From contig CAWGWC010000007.1 of assembly GCA_963826165.1 (NCBI GenBank), positions 62,001 through 126,000 of the forward strand: a stretch of 64,000 bases of DNA, given 5' to 3'. Shown here one piece after another: positions 24,000 through 31,775 of the stretch. The notes beneath the pieces were generated by a model. That model made no database searches. It saw only the letters and a program-made list of their open reading frames with translations, and was not told the origin of the DNA. This stretch comes from JACVRW01 sp963826165 (lineage in GTDB: Bacteria > Actinomycetota > Thermoleophilia > Solirubrobacterales > Thermoleophilaceae). The translations under genes were made by a program, and so were the position numbers. The stretch's first letter is position 1, and every line of letters begins with the position of its first letter.

Positions 24000-25091
24000 G
24001 TGGACGCCGATCAGGTTCTTCTGTTCCGGCTCAACCGCGCGGGGCTCGCCCGGCGCGAGGCCCGGAGCCTCGCCGAAGCCGCCGCCTGCCCCGTCTCCGA
24101 CTTCGCCCGCGACGCCGCCCTCCTCTCTCTGGCGGCCCGGCGCGACGGGGTGACGCGTGCGGTGTACAGCGAGGCCGCCGACGGCGACGCGCTCGTGCTG
24201 GCGCACGTCGTGAGAGGCGCAATCCACGCTCTCGCCCCGGCCGAGCTCGGGCTCTACGGCCGCGCGCTGATCTCGAACGATGACGACGAGCTGGGCGCAC
24301 AGCTCGGTCAGCAGGTCCAGCGGCTCGCGGCCGAGAAGGGCTTTGCCCCCACGGCCGCGCTCGCAGAGGTGGCCGAGGCCACCGGAGAGGCGCTCAGCGG
24401 AGGGAGCGTGCTCACCAAGAACGAGCTTCACGAGGAGCTGCGCCGGCGGGTGAGCAAGGACGTCATGCCCTGGTGCCGGAGCTGCAAGAGCCATCACGTG
24501 GCGCCGATGCTGTGGCGCTACGGGACGATCAGGGCCGGCGCGGTGCTCGACTCCGAGCGCCGCTACCGCGCCGGCAAGCCGGGACGCACTCCGGCCGCCG
24601 CGCAGGCGGTCGAGCGCTTCCTCCACTTCTACGGCCCGGCGACGGCCGGCGACTTCGCCGACTGGGCGGGCGTGGCAAGGCCCCACGCCGAGCGTCTCTG
24701 GTCGCGTGTCGAGGACGACCTGTCCGAGGTGGCGGTGGCAGGGCGCAGCGGCTGGCTGCTGCGCGCCGACAGCCGCGAGCTCGAGGCCCCCGCCGAGGCC
24801 GAGGGGCTACGGCTGATCCCGCCGGGCGACCCGTATCTCCAGAAGCCCAACCGGGCGCTGCTCGCCCCCGACAAGGCGCTGCGCAAGCGGCTCTTCCGCC
24901 CCGTGGCCAGCCCGGGAGTCGTGCTGCGAGACGGGCGGCTGGCCGGCCTGTGGCGGGCCAAGGCGAAGGGCAAGAAGCTCGAGGTCAGCGTCGAGAAGCT
25001 CGGACGCCTGCGCAGGCCCGACCTCGAGGCCGAGGCTCAGCGCGTGGCGACCGTGCGCGGCGCCTCGGAGGCCGTCCTCGTCGTGGAGTGA
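24000..25091 (+). CDS. Winged-helix DNA-binding domain protein (HTH_42/AlkZ-like)
   Basis: A 363-residue protein of the winged-helix superfamily that includes the DNA glycosylase AlkZ/YcaQ. It starts with the typical VDADQVLLFRLNRAGLARREA. Further family-like segments are the KNELHEELRRR, WCRSCKSHHVAPMLWRYGTIRAG and FYGPATAGDFADWAG blocks, with a strand-rich C-terminus (VVLRDGRLAGLWRAK). A role in DNA repair is possible, but the glycosylase active site cannot be confirmed. GTG 24000 is chosen because it sits directly before the conserved start; the frame is open upstream through the subunit-IV gene. Confidence 0.75.
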   Translation: MDADQVLLFRLNRAGLARREARSLAEAAACPVSDFARDAALLSLAARRDGVTRAVYSEAADGDALVLAHVVRGAIHALAPAELGLYGRALISNDDDELGAQLGQQVQRLAAEKGFAPTAALAEVAEATGEALSGGSVLTKNELHEELRRRVSKDVMPWCRSCKSHHVAPMLWRYGTIRAGAVLDSERRYRAGKPGRTPAAAQAVERFLHFYGPATAGDFADWAGVARPHAERLWSRVEDDLSEVAVAGRSGWLLRADSRELEAPAEAEGLRLIPPGDPYLQKPNRALLAPDKALRKRLFRPVASPGVVLRDGRLAGLWRAKAKGKKLEVSVEKLGRLRRPDLEAEAQRVATVRGASEAVLVVE

Positions 25092-25094
25092 GCC

Positions 25095-25514
25095 TCAGCG
25101 CGGCGCAGCTTCGATGTCGGACGGCAACTCGCTGGTGGCGCCGTCCGAGACCCAGACTCGCACGATGTCGCGCATCGACAGCACGCCCCTCATGCGTCCC
25201 CCGTCGACCACGACGAGGTGGCGAAAGCCGCCGCGGACCATCGCCTCGGCGGCCCGCTCGAGCGACCAGTCGGGCGCCGCAAAGGTGATCTGGGACGAGA
25301 GATGGTCGGCCACCAGCTCCCGGTCGGGGTCCTGGCCACGGCCGACGGACTGCAGCACGTCGCGCTCGGTGATGATCCCCGGCCCGGGCTGCTCGGGGTC
25401 GATCACGACGGCGGCGCCGACGTTGCGCTCGGCCATGGCGGTGGCGGCATCACGGAGCGAGTGACCCGGGTTCACGGTCAGCACGACCTCGCTCATCCCT
25501 GCCCTGACCTGCAT
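25095..25514 (-). CDS. Tandem CBS-domain protein
   Basis: A 139-residue stand-alone Bateman module. The first CBS repeat spans about residues 7-62 (SLRDAATAMAERNVGAAVVID to GIITERDVL); the second about 70-125 (SLERAAEAMVRGGFRHLVVVDGG to GVLSMRDIVR). Such proteins bind adenine nucleotides and sense energy state or partner with enzymes. ATG 25514 has a strong AAGGGGG ribosome site five bases upstream. It diverges from the AraC-like gene across 88 bp. Confidence 0.9.
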   Translation of the reverse strand: MQVRAGMSEVVLTVNPGHSLRDAATAMAERNVGAAVVIDPEQPGPGIITERDVLQSVGRGQDPDRELVADHLSSQITFAAPDWSLERAAEAMVRGGFRHLVVVDGGRMRGVLSMRDIVRVWVSDGATSELPSDIEAAPR

Positions 25515-25602
25515 GAGACCCCCTTCAAGTACTCGTGACGATCAGCATAAGCAAATGTACCCCATGATCCGGTGACCGCGCACGGTCGTACCACGTTGTG
25601 AA

Positions 25603-26001
25603 ATGCGCCAGTCGACCGTCTATCGCCGCTCAGAGCTCTACCAGGACGCCCTTCGCGTAATCGAAGAGGAGTACGCCAACGAGGAGCTGTCGCTCTCACT
25701 CGTGGCTCACGAGATCGCCACTTCGCGTCGCCAGCTCCAGAGGTCGTTCGCCGAGGCCGGCAACACGAGCTTCCGTCGCGAGTTGCAGCGAATTCGCATG
25801 TCGCGCGCCGCAGCGCTGCTGCGCGAGGGCTCGCTCTCCGTGCAGGAGGTCGCCGCCTCCGTCGGCTACCGCCAGGCGGCCCAGTTCGCCAAGGCATTCC
25901 GGCGCAGCCACGGCGCTCCGCCCTCTTCGTTCCGGGGATCGAGCGGCACGAACGGCGCCACCCAGCTGCACCCCGCCGCGGGTAGCAGGCTGGCCGCCTG
26001 A
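25603..26001 (+). CDS. AraC-family DNA-binding protein (HTH domain only)
   Basis: A 132-residue protein consisting almost entirely of the double helix-turn-helix AraC DNA-binding domain (LSLVAHEIATSRRQLQRSFAEAG and QEVAASVGYRQAAQFAKAFRRSHGAPPSSFR). It has no N-terminal ligand-binding domain, so activity is probably set by abundance, as in MarA/SoxS-type proteins. It stands directly upstream of the caa3 oxidase operon on the same strand, 88 bp before coxB, making that operon a plausible target. Confidence 0.87.
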   Translation: MRQSTVYRRSELYQDALRVIEEEYANEELSLSLVAHEIATSRRQLQRSFAEAGNTSFRRELQRIRMSRAAALLREGSLSVQEVAASVGYRQAAQFAKAFRRSHGAPPSSFRGSSGTNGATQLHPAAGSRLAA

Positions 26002-26089
26002 AACCGGCCCTCCGGCCGCTCAATCGCCGCCAATAGATGGCGCGACCCTGCGTCGCGTGCATCGGGTGGAGGCAATAGACTCGCGCGCC

Positions 26090-27196
26090 GTGAGCGAGAG
26101 GGAGCCGATCGCGCAGGACACTGCGAAGGGTCCGCCCGAGTCCGACCCGCGCATCGAGGGCGAGAAGCACCCGGTGGGCCGGATGATGGCGATCGGCGTG
26201 ATCGCGTCGCTCATCGGCATCGGGATCTCCCTGCTGATCGACTGGTTCCCGGAGGACGCCTCCACCATCGCGGGGGACATCGACACGCTCTACGACGTCC
26301 TGCTGATCTGCTCGGTCCCGGTGTTCGTGCTGGTCATGACCATCGCCATCTACTCGGTGGTCCGCTTCCGGGCCAAGCCCGGCGACATGGGCGACGGTCC
26401 GCCGATCCACGGCAACACGAAGCTCGAGATCATCTGGGTGACGGTGCCCTTCATCATGGTCACCGCGCTGGCCATATACGGCTGGATCGTGCTGGACGAC
26501 ATCGAGGCGAAGCAGCCCAACGAGCTGGTGGTCAACGTCACGGGCCAGCAGTTCGCCTGGACCTTCGAGTACCCCCAGGAGAAGGTCAACGCCAACGAGC
26601 TCGTCCTGCCGCTCGACCGCCCGGTGGACTTCAGGATCCGCACGGAGGACGTGATCCATTCCTTCTGGGTGCCTCAGTTTCGCCTGAAGTCCGACACCGT
26701 CCCCGGCCTGACCACGCGCGTACGGGTCACGCCCGACCGGGTCGGAGCCTGGTCGGTCGTCTGCACCGAGCTATGCGGCCTCGGCCACAGCGCGATGCGG
26801 GCCAACGTGCGCGTGGTGGCGGAGGAGGAGTACCTCGCGTGGATCGAAGACCAGGGTGAGGAGGCCGAAGCCGAGGGCGGGGGCGGCGGCTCCGGCGGGG
26901 GCGACTCGGGCGGCGGCGGACAGAGCGCCGGCGCCGAGGGTGAGCAGGTGTTCACCGCCACAGGCTGCGGCTCGTGCCACCAGCTCGCGGCCGCGGGCGC
27001 CGACGGCCAGGTGGGCCCCAGTCTCGACAACATCTCCGAGGCCGACGAAGCGTCGATCGAGGAGTCGATCGTCGATCCCGGAGCCGTGCTGGTGGAGGGC
27101 TACGGCGACGGGATAATGCCCCAGGACTACCGGTCGCAGCTGTCCGCGGCCGAGCTCGACTCGCTCGTGAAGTACCTTCTGGAGGCTCAAGAATGA
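26090..27196 (+). CDS. ctaC: Cytochrome c oxidase subunit II with fused cytochrome c (caa3 type)
   Basis: A 368-residue subunit II. Hydrophobic helices lie around residues 28-50, 62-88 and 105-130. The CuA domain follows, with DVIHSFWVPQF and CTELCGLGHSAM carrying the Cys/His/Met ligands. A glycine/serine-rich linker (about 265-290) leads to a C-terminal class-I cytochrome c with heme site CGSCH and a distal Met in GIMPQDY. The fused heme defines caa3 oxidases, which take electrons from a membrane cytochrome. GTG 26090 is taken as start; GTG 26057 in frame is possible. It overlaps coxA by ATGA. Confidence 0.95.
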   Translation: MSEREPIAQDTAKGPPESDPRIEGEKHPVGRMMAIGVIASLIGIGISLLIDWFPEDASTIAGDIDTLYDVLLICSVPVFVLVMTIAIYSVVRFRAKPGDMGDGPPIHGNTKLEIIWVTVPFIMVTALAIYGWIVLDDIEAKQPNELVVNVTGQQFAWTFEYPQEKVNANELVLPLDRPVDFRIRTEDVIHSFWVPQFRLKSDTVPGLTTRVRVTPDRVGAWSVVCTELCGLGHSAMRANVRVVAEEEYLAWIEDQGEEAEAEGGGGGSGGGDSGGGGQSAGAEGEQVFTATGCGSCHQLAAAGADGQVGPSLDNISEADEASIEESIVDPGAVLVEGYGDGIMPQDYRSQLSAAELDSLVKYLLEAQE

Positions 27197-29109
27197 CGTT
27201 GACGCACAGGCTCATCGCACCGGGCTGGTACCGCGCCGTTCTGGGCGTGGCCCTGGGCTTCGCCTTCGGAATGGGCCTCGTGCTGCTCGTGCGCTCTCTG
27301 TACGGCTACGAGCCGCTCTGGGACTGGGAAGCGATCATCACCGTCGGCGGGCTGATCGCGGCTCCGCTGGGCTTCCTGGTCGGCATCGGCTGCTTCGACT
27401 ACTGGTTCCGCTGGGCCTCGGGCGCCCCCACGGTCCCCGAGGATCACTCGAGTCACGGCGCCACCTCGTGGAAGGACTACTTCCGCGTCAACACTGACCA
27501 CAAGGTCATCGGCATTCAATACATCTGCACCACGATGTTCTTCTTCGTGGCGGGTGGGCTGATGGCCATGCTCATTCGCGCCGAGTTGGCGCAGCCCGGC
27601 ACGCAGTTCGTGGACCCGAACACCTACAACGGCCTGTTCTCGGTCCACGCGTCGCTGATGATCTTCCTGTTCATCATCCCGGTGTTCGCCGGCATCGCGA
27701 ACTACGTGATCCCGCTGATGATCGGCGCGCCGGACATGGCCTTCCCACGGCTGAACGCCCTGTCCTACTGGATGCTGCCGGTGGCCGGCGTGATGATGAT
27801 GGCCTCGTACTTCGCCGAGGGAGGCGCGTTCGCCACCGGCTGGACGGCCTACGCCCCGCTGTCCACCGAGGCTCCGCTCGGCCAGCAGTTCTTCACGCTG
27901 GGCGTCCAGTTCGCCGGCGCCTCGTCGATCGCCACCGCGCTCAACTTCCTGGTCACGATCATCACCATGCGCGCGCCGGGCATGACCTTCTGGCGCATGC
28001 CGCTGCTGGTGTGGGCCAACTTCACCACCTCGCTGCTGGTGGTCATCGCCACGCCCTTCATCGCCGGCTCACAGTTCTTCGTGCTGCTCGACCGCACGCT
28101 CGGCACCGAGTTCTTCGTCCCGGGCGGCAACGGGGACGTGCTCATGTACCAGCACGTCTTCTGGTTCTACTCGCACCCGGCGGTCTACATCATGATGTTG
28201 CCGGGCTTCGGGATCATCAGCGAGGTCATCTCCACCCACGCCCGCAAGCCGGTGTTCGGCTACCGGATGATGGCCTTCTCGCTGGTGGCGATCGTGATCC
28301 TCGGCTTCACCGTATGGGCGCACCACATGTTCGTCTCCGGCATGCAGAGCTGGTTGCGCGTGCCGATGATGATCACCACGATGCTCATCGCCGTTCCCAC
28401 GGGCATCAAGATCTTCTCCTGGCTGGCCACGCTGTGGCGCGGCGTGATCCACATGCGAACACCGCTGCTGTTCGCCCTGGGCTTCATCACCATGTTCACG
28501 CTGGGCGGGATCAGCGGGATCATGCTCGCGGTGGTGCCGTTCGACATCCACGTGTCGGACACGTACTTCATCGTCGCCCACATCCACTACGTCCTCTTCG
28601 GCGGCTCGGTGTTCACGATCTTCGCCGGGCTCTACCACTGGTTCCCGAAGATGACCGGGCGGATGTACGACGAGACGCTCGGGCGCATCCACTTCTGGCT
28701 GTCGTTCGTCTTCTTCAACCTGACCTTCGGCCCGATGCACTTCGTGGGCATCGACGGCATGCCCAGGCGGGTGGCCGACTACGCCGAGCAGTTCGCAACC
28801 TGGAACGCGATCATCTCGGTGTCGGCGTTCATCTTCGGGCTCTCGTTCCTGATCTTCCTCTACAACATGATCGCCTCGTGGCGCCATGGTCCGGAGGCGC
28901 CCGGCAACCCCTGGCGCGCGCACTCGATCGAGTGGCAGGTGTCGTCACCGCCGCCGGTGTTCAACTTCGACGAGATCCCGACCGTGGTGGGCGGGCCCTA
29001 CGAGTACGGCGTTCCCGGAGCGGTGCACGCCGTGTTCAAGGAGCACAAGCCGGCGACGGTGCCCACGCCGGCCGGCGGGGGCGGCGCACCACCGCCCACT
29101 GACCCATGA
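27193..29109 (+). CDS. ctaD: Cytochrome c oxidase subunit I (A2-type heme-copper oxidase)
   Basis: Catalytic subunit of 638 residues carrying heme a, heme a3 and CuB. Two extra N-terminal helices (before WKDYFRVNTDHKVIGIQYI) precede the 12-helix core. FSVHASLMIFLF holds a heme-a His. FWFYSHPAVYIMMLPGFG gives the CuB His328, with Tyr326-Ser327 in place of the D-channel Glu of HPEVY, marking the A2 subfamily. AHHMF carries the other CuB His pair and HIHYVLFGGSVF the heme ligands. The C-terminus ends with a Pro/Gly-rich cytoplasmic tail. It overlaps the next gene by four bases. Confidence 0.97.
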   Translation: MTLTHRLIAPGWYRAVLGVALGFAFGMGLVLLVRSLYGYEPLWDWEAIITVGGLIAAPLGFLVGIGCFDYWFRWASGAPTVPEDHSSHGATSWKDYFRVNTDHKVIGIQYICTTMFFFVAGGLMAMLIRAELAQPGTQFVDPNTYNGLFSVHASLMIFLFIIPVFAGIANYVIPLMIGAPDMAFPRLNALSYWMLPVAGVMMMASYFAEGGAFATGWTAYAPLSTEAPLGQQFFTLGVQFAGASSIATALNFLVTIITMRAPGMTFWRMPLLVWANFTTSLLVVIATPFIAGSQFFVLLDRTLGTEFFVPGGNGDVLMYQHVFWFYSHPAVYIMMLPGFGIISEVISTHARKPVFGYRMMAFSLVAIVILGFTVWAHHMFVSGMQSWLRVPMMITTMLIAVPTGIKIFSWLATLWRGVIHMRTPLLFALGFITMFTLGGISGIMLAVVPFDIHVSDTYFIVAHIHYVLFGGSVFTIFAGLYHWFPKMTGRMYDETLGRIHFWLSFVFFNLTFGPMHFVGIDGMPRRVADYAEQFATWNAIISVSAFIFGLSFLIFLYNMIASWRHGPEAPGNPWRAHSIEWQVSSPPPVFNFDEIPTVVGGPYEYGVPGAVHAVFKEHKPATVPTPAGGGGAPPPTDP

Positions 29110-29927
29110 AGCGCATCCTCGTAGTGGCCAACGAGACCGTGGCGGGCAAGCCCCTGATCGAGGCGGTCGAGCGCCATGCCACCGACAACGAGATCGAGGT
29201 CCACGTGATCTCGCCTCAGAACGAGCCCAAGCACGGCTACGTCGTCCACGACGAGCACATCCGCGACGCGGCCGAGAACCGGCTGCGCATGACGATCGCC
29301 CTGCTGCGCGAGGAGGGCATCGAGGCCACCGGCGAGATCATGGATCCCGATCCCTACTCGGCCGTGATGGACGCGCTCGGCGAGAGCGACTACGACGAGA
29401 TCATCGTCTCCACTCACCCCGAGACCCGCTCCGGCTGGCTGAGGCAGGGGCTGGTCGACCGGCTGGCGCGCGCCACCCGGCGGCCCGTGGAGCACGTGAT
29501 GGTGGACCTCGACAGCGAGCGGGACGACGTCAAGCGCACGCTCGTGGTGGCCAATCAGACGATGGGCGGCCCCGAGCTGCTCGACCGGCTCAAGTCAAAG
29601 GCGGGCGAGGAGCCACGACGGTTCATCGTGATCGCCCCGCAGGCGGGCGGCAACGGCGACGCTGATGCCGACGCGGAGGACGGCGCGGCACAGCGCCTGG
29701 CCCACATGCTCGGCGAGCTCGAGTCCGCGGGCATCGAGGCCATCGGCCAGGTGGTGCATCCCGATCCCTACACGGCCATCCAGAACGCACTCCAGTTCTA
29801 CGGCCCCGACGACATCGTCATCTCCACCCTCCCCGAGACCCGCTCCGGCTGGCTGCGCAACGATCTGATCGGCCGGGTGGAGGCCTCCACGGGCAAGCCG
29901 GTCGAGCACATTGTGAGCGATACGTAA
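29106..29927 (+). CDS. Tandem universal-stress-protein-like protein within the oxidase operon
   Basis: A 273-residue soluble protein made of two similar halves (about 1-140 and 141-273). Both start with a KRxLVVAN strand, carry DPDPYSAVMDAL or HPDPYTAIQNAL, and repeat ETRSGWLR followed by VEHVMVD or VEHIVSD. This is the fold pattern of UspA, with ETRSGWLR at the position of the nucleotide-binding loop. It overlaps coxA by ATGA and coxC by one base (TAATG), so it is locked into the oxidase operon. Function is unknown; nucleotide-dependent regulation of the oxidase is a hypothesis. Confidence 0.75.
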   Translation: MKRILVVANETVAGKPLIEAVERHATDNEIEVHVISPQNEPKHGYVVHDEHIRDAAENRLRMTIALLREEGIEATGEIMDPDPYSAVMDALGESDYDEIIVSTHPETRSGWLRQGLVDRLARATRRPVEHVMVDLDSERDDVKRTLVVANQTMGGPELLDRLKSKAGEEPRRFIVIAPQAGGNGDADADAEDGAAQRLAHMLGELESAGIEAIGQVVHPDPYTAIQNALQFYGPDDIVISTLPETRSGWLRNDLIGRVEASTGKPVEHIVSDT

Positions 29928-30550
29928 TGGAATCCGCCTCGGTAGCCGCCGGACAGGTCGCCCACGACGACCACCATCATGGGCCGCCGGCGGCCAACGT
30001 CTCGTCCCGGGTCGAGGCCCAGTTCCTCGGGATGCTGCTCTTCATCATCTCGGAGATCATGCTCTTCGGAGCGTTCTTCACCGCCTACTTCTTCATCCGG
30101 GTCGTGAACGAAGCGCCCTGGTTCCCCTTCGACGGCAACGAGCTTCCGGTGGCCGTGGCCGGGGTCAACACGGCCATCCTCGTGTCCTCGAGCTTCACCA
30201 TGCACTGGGCCCTCGAGGGCGCGCGCAACGACAACCACCGCGCGATGAAGATCGGCCTCTTCACCACCGCGCTGCTCGGCCTCACCTTCCTCACGATCCA
30301 GATCAACGAGTACGTCCACATCGGCTTCCCGATCTCGGAGAACGCGCAGACCACGATCTTCTACTCGCTCACGGGACTGCACGGAGCCCACGTGTTCGTC
30401 GGCCTCACGCTGCTGACCTTCGCCACCGTTCGAGCCTTCCGCGGACACTTCTCCTCCAAGGAGCACCGCGGCGTCGAGGTGCCGGGCATCTACTGGCACT
30501 TCGTCGACGTGATGTGGATCATCGTGTTCAGCTCGGTCTACCTCCTCTAG
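29927..30550 (+). CDS. ctaE: Cytochrome c oxidase subunit III
   Basis: A 207-residue five-helix form of subunit III, as in other actinobacteria. After a His-rich N-terminus (HDDHHHGPP) come helices beginning MLLFIISEIMLFGAFFTAYFF, the conserved LTGLHGAHVFVGL, and the end GIYWHFVDVMWIIVFSSVYLL with conserved Trp-His. It stabilises the catalytic subunit and does not bind redox metals. Coupled upstream by TAATG and followed 7 bp later by a small membrane peptide. Confidence 0.95.
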   Translation: MESASVAAGQVAHDDHHHGPPAANVSSRVEAQFLGMLLFIISEIMLFGAFFTAYFFIRVVNEAPWFPFDGNELPVAVAGVNTAILVSSSFTMHWALEGARNDNHRAMKIGLFTTALLGLTFLTIQINEYVHIGFPISENAQTTIFYSLTGLHGAHVFVGLTLLTFATVRAFRGHFSSKEHRGVEVPGIYWHFVDVMWIIVFSSVYLL

Positions 30551-30557
30551 TCCGGCC

Positions 30558-30668
30558 GTGATCAATCCGCTGCGCTCCGAGCAGGATGCCTTTCGCTTCC
30601 TGATCTACGTCGTGGTCGTGGTGGCGGTCCTGCTGGCCATCGTGTTCGCCGTGCGCGCGCTGTCGTGA
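30558..30668 (+). CDS. 36-residue membrane peptide of the oxidase operon
   Basis: GTG-started ORF with polar VINPLRSEQDAFRF followed by one hydrophobic helix (about residues 15-34). It lies 7 bp after ctaE, and its TGA overlaps the GTG of the inositol-phosphatase gene (GTGA), so it occupies a translated slot. Small single-helix subunits are common in heme-copper oxidases; this one has no named family. Confidence 0.6.
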   Translation: MINPLRSEQDAFRFLIYVVVVVAVLLAIVFAVRALS

Positions 30669-31438
30669 CGCCGGCGGCGTTCGGAGCCGACCTGGAGCTC
30701 GCCGAGCGGGCGGCCCGAGCCGCGGCCGAGCTGCTGATGGACTACTACGGCCGCCCGCCGGAGGGCCTCGGCTCCAAGTCCTCGGCCACGGACCTCGTGT
30801 CCGACGCCGACCGGGAGGCCGAGCGGGTGGTCCGCGAGCTCCTGGCCGGAGAGCGTCCCGACGACGGCCTGTTGGCCGAGGAGGGCTCGGACGTCAGTGC
30901 GGCCAGCGGGCGGCGCTGGCTCGTCGACCCACTCGACGGCACGGTCAACTTTCTCTACGGGTTTCCGGCCTGGGCGGTGAGCGTGGCGCTGGAGGACGCC
31001 GAGGGCGCCGCCGTGGGCGTGGTGCTCGACCCCGTGGCCGACGAGTGCTTCACCGCGGTGCGTGGTGAGGGAGCCAGGCTGAACGGCTCCCCGGCGTCGG
31101 TCACAGGTGAAACCGATCTCGGCCAGGCGATGGTCGCCACCGGCTTCTCCTACGAGCGCGAGCGCCGAGCGCACCAGGCGGAACTGCTGCTCGACGTGCT
31201 CCCACGCGTGCGCGACATCCGGCGCGCCGGGGCGGCCGCCCTCGACCTCTGCTACCTGGCGGCAGGACGCGTGGACGCCTACTACGAGCGCGGCCTGAAC
31301 CAGTGGGACTGGGCCGCAGGCCGGCTCATCCTCGTGGAGGCCGGCGGTGTGGCGGCCGACCTCGACGGCGACCCTCACGGCCTGGTGGGAGCGGCCACGA
31401 TCGAGCTGCAGGAGGCGCTGCTCGACCTGGTGCGCTAG
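30665..31438 (+). CDS. Inositol monophosphatase-family phosphatase
   Basis: A 257-residue Mg2+-dependent phosphatase of the SuhB/IMPase family. Metal ligands are visible in LLAEEGSD (Glu), RRWLVDPLDGTVNFLYGFP (DPLDG) and the C-terminal NQWDWAAGRLILVEAGG. The substrate may be inositol 1-phosphate (mycothiol or phosphoinositide synthesis) or another sugar phosphate; these motifs do not discriminate. GTG start is coupled to the preceding membrane peptide. Its position after the oxidase operon looks incidental. Confidence 0.9.
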   Translation: MTPAAFGADLELAERAARAAAELLMDYYGRPPEGLGSKSSATDLVSDADREAERVVRELLAGERPDDGLLAEEGSDVSAASGRRWLVDPLDGTVNFLYGFPAWAVSVALEDAEGAAVGVVLDPVADECFTAVRGEGARLNGSPASVTGETDLGQAMVATGFSYERERRAHQAELLLDVLPRVRDIRRAGAAALDLCYLAAGRVDAYYERGLNQWDWAAGRLILVEAGGVAADLDGDPHGLVGAATIELQEALLDLVR

Positions 31439-31534
31439 CGGTTGCGCTCCGCTCGCCGTCTGCGCGGCGGGCCCGACGTGGTCCGGTTGGCTGGGGAAGG
31501 GGCGTTGGTTCCGAGTTCTCGAGGCTGCGTCGGA

Positions 31535-31565
31535 TTCACGCCCGAGGAGGGGGTCAAATTGACAC
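31535..31565. repeat. Quasi-palindromic repeat, copy 1
   Basis: Begins TTCACGCCC and continues GAGGAGGGGGTCAA, then runs to GACAC. The first 23 bases match copy 2 with two differences. The arms (TTCACSCCC and GGGGGTCAA) are near-complementary, so each copy could form a hairpin or bind a dimer. Confidence 0.65.
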
Positions 31566-31596
31566 GGCGCGCGACCGGTAGAAGGGCTGTGCTGTG

Positions 31597-31629
31597 TTCA
31601 CCCCCCAGGAGGGGGTCAACTCAGGACAC
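31597..31629. repeat. Quasi-palindromic repeat, copy 2
   Basis: Begins TTCACCCCCC and continues AGGAGGGGGTCAA, then runs to GGACAC. It starts 62 bp after copy 1 in the same orientation. The 9-base arms TTCACCCCC and GGGGGTCAA pair at eight of nine positions around a five-base loop. Confidence 0.65.
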
Positions 31630-31646
31630 CCCCTGTGGGCTGAAAC

Positions 31647-31691
31647 AGTCTGTCGAGTTCTGCCCGCATACCGGCACTAACTCGACAGACT
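31647..31691. repeat. 13-bp perfect inverted repeat
   Basis: Arms AGTCTGTCGAGTT (31647-31659) and AACTCGACAGACT (31679-31691) are perfectly complementary around a 19-base spacer that itself holds TGCC/GGCA. The predicted stem-loop is very stable. There is no T-rich tail on either strand, so a conventional intrinsic terminator is doubtful. Confidence 0.75.
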
Positions 31692-31751
31692 CACCCCTTC
31701 CCCAGCAGATCGTGGGCGCCCGAAGCGCCGCGCAGGCCCGAACGGAACGCC

Positions 31752-31770
31752 CCGGCGCAGCGAGCGCCGG
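31752..31770 (-). terminator. GC hairpin downstream of the cytochrome c gene
   Basis: CCGGCGC, loop AGCGA, GCGCCGG: a 7-bp perfect stem starting 5 bp past the cytochrome c stop on the minus strand. No U-tract follows, as is common in high-GC actinobacteria. A terminator role is inferred from position. Confidence 0.4.
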
Positions 31771-31775
31771 CCCGC

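Larger units (their letters stand above)
31439..31775. other. Non-coding gap with palindromic repeats
   Basis: A 337-bp gap between the convergent inositol-phosphatase and cytochrome c genes. No convincing ORF is seen. It contains two copies of a quasi-palindromic 23-mer, one 13-bp perfect inverted repeat and a GC hairpin beside the cytochrome stop, each listed separately. Confidence 0.7.

Noticed and set aside
31647..31691. 13-bp inverted repeat as an intrinsic terminator
   Set aside because: The stem is strong, but no T-run follows on either strand and it lies more than 200 bp past the upstream stop, so it is reported only as a repeat.
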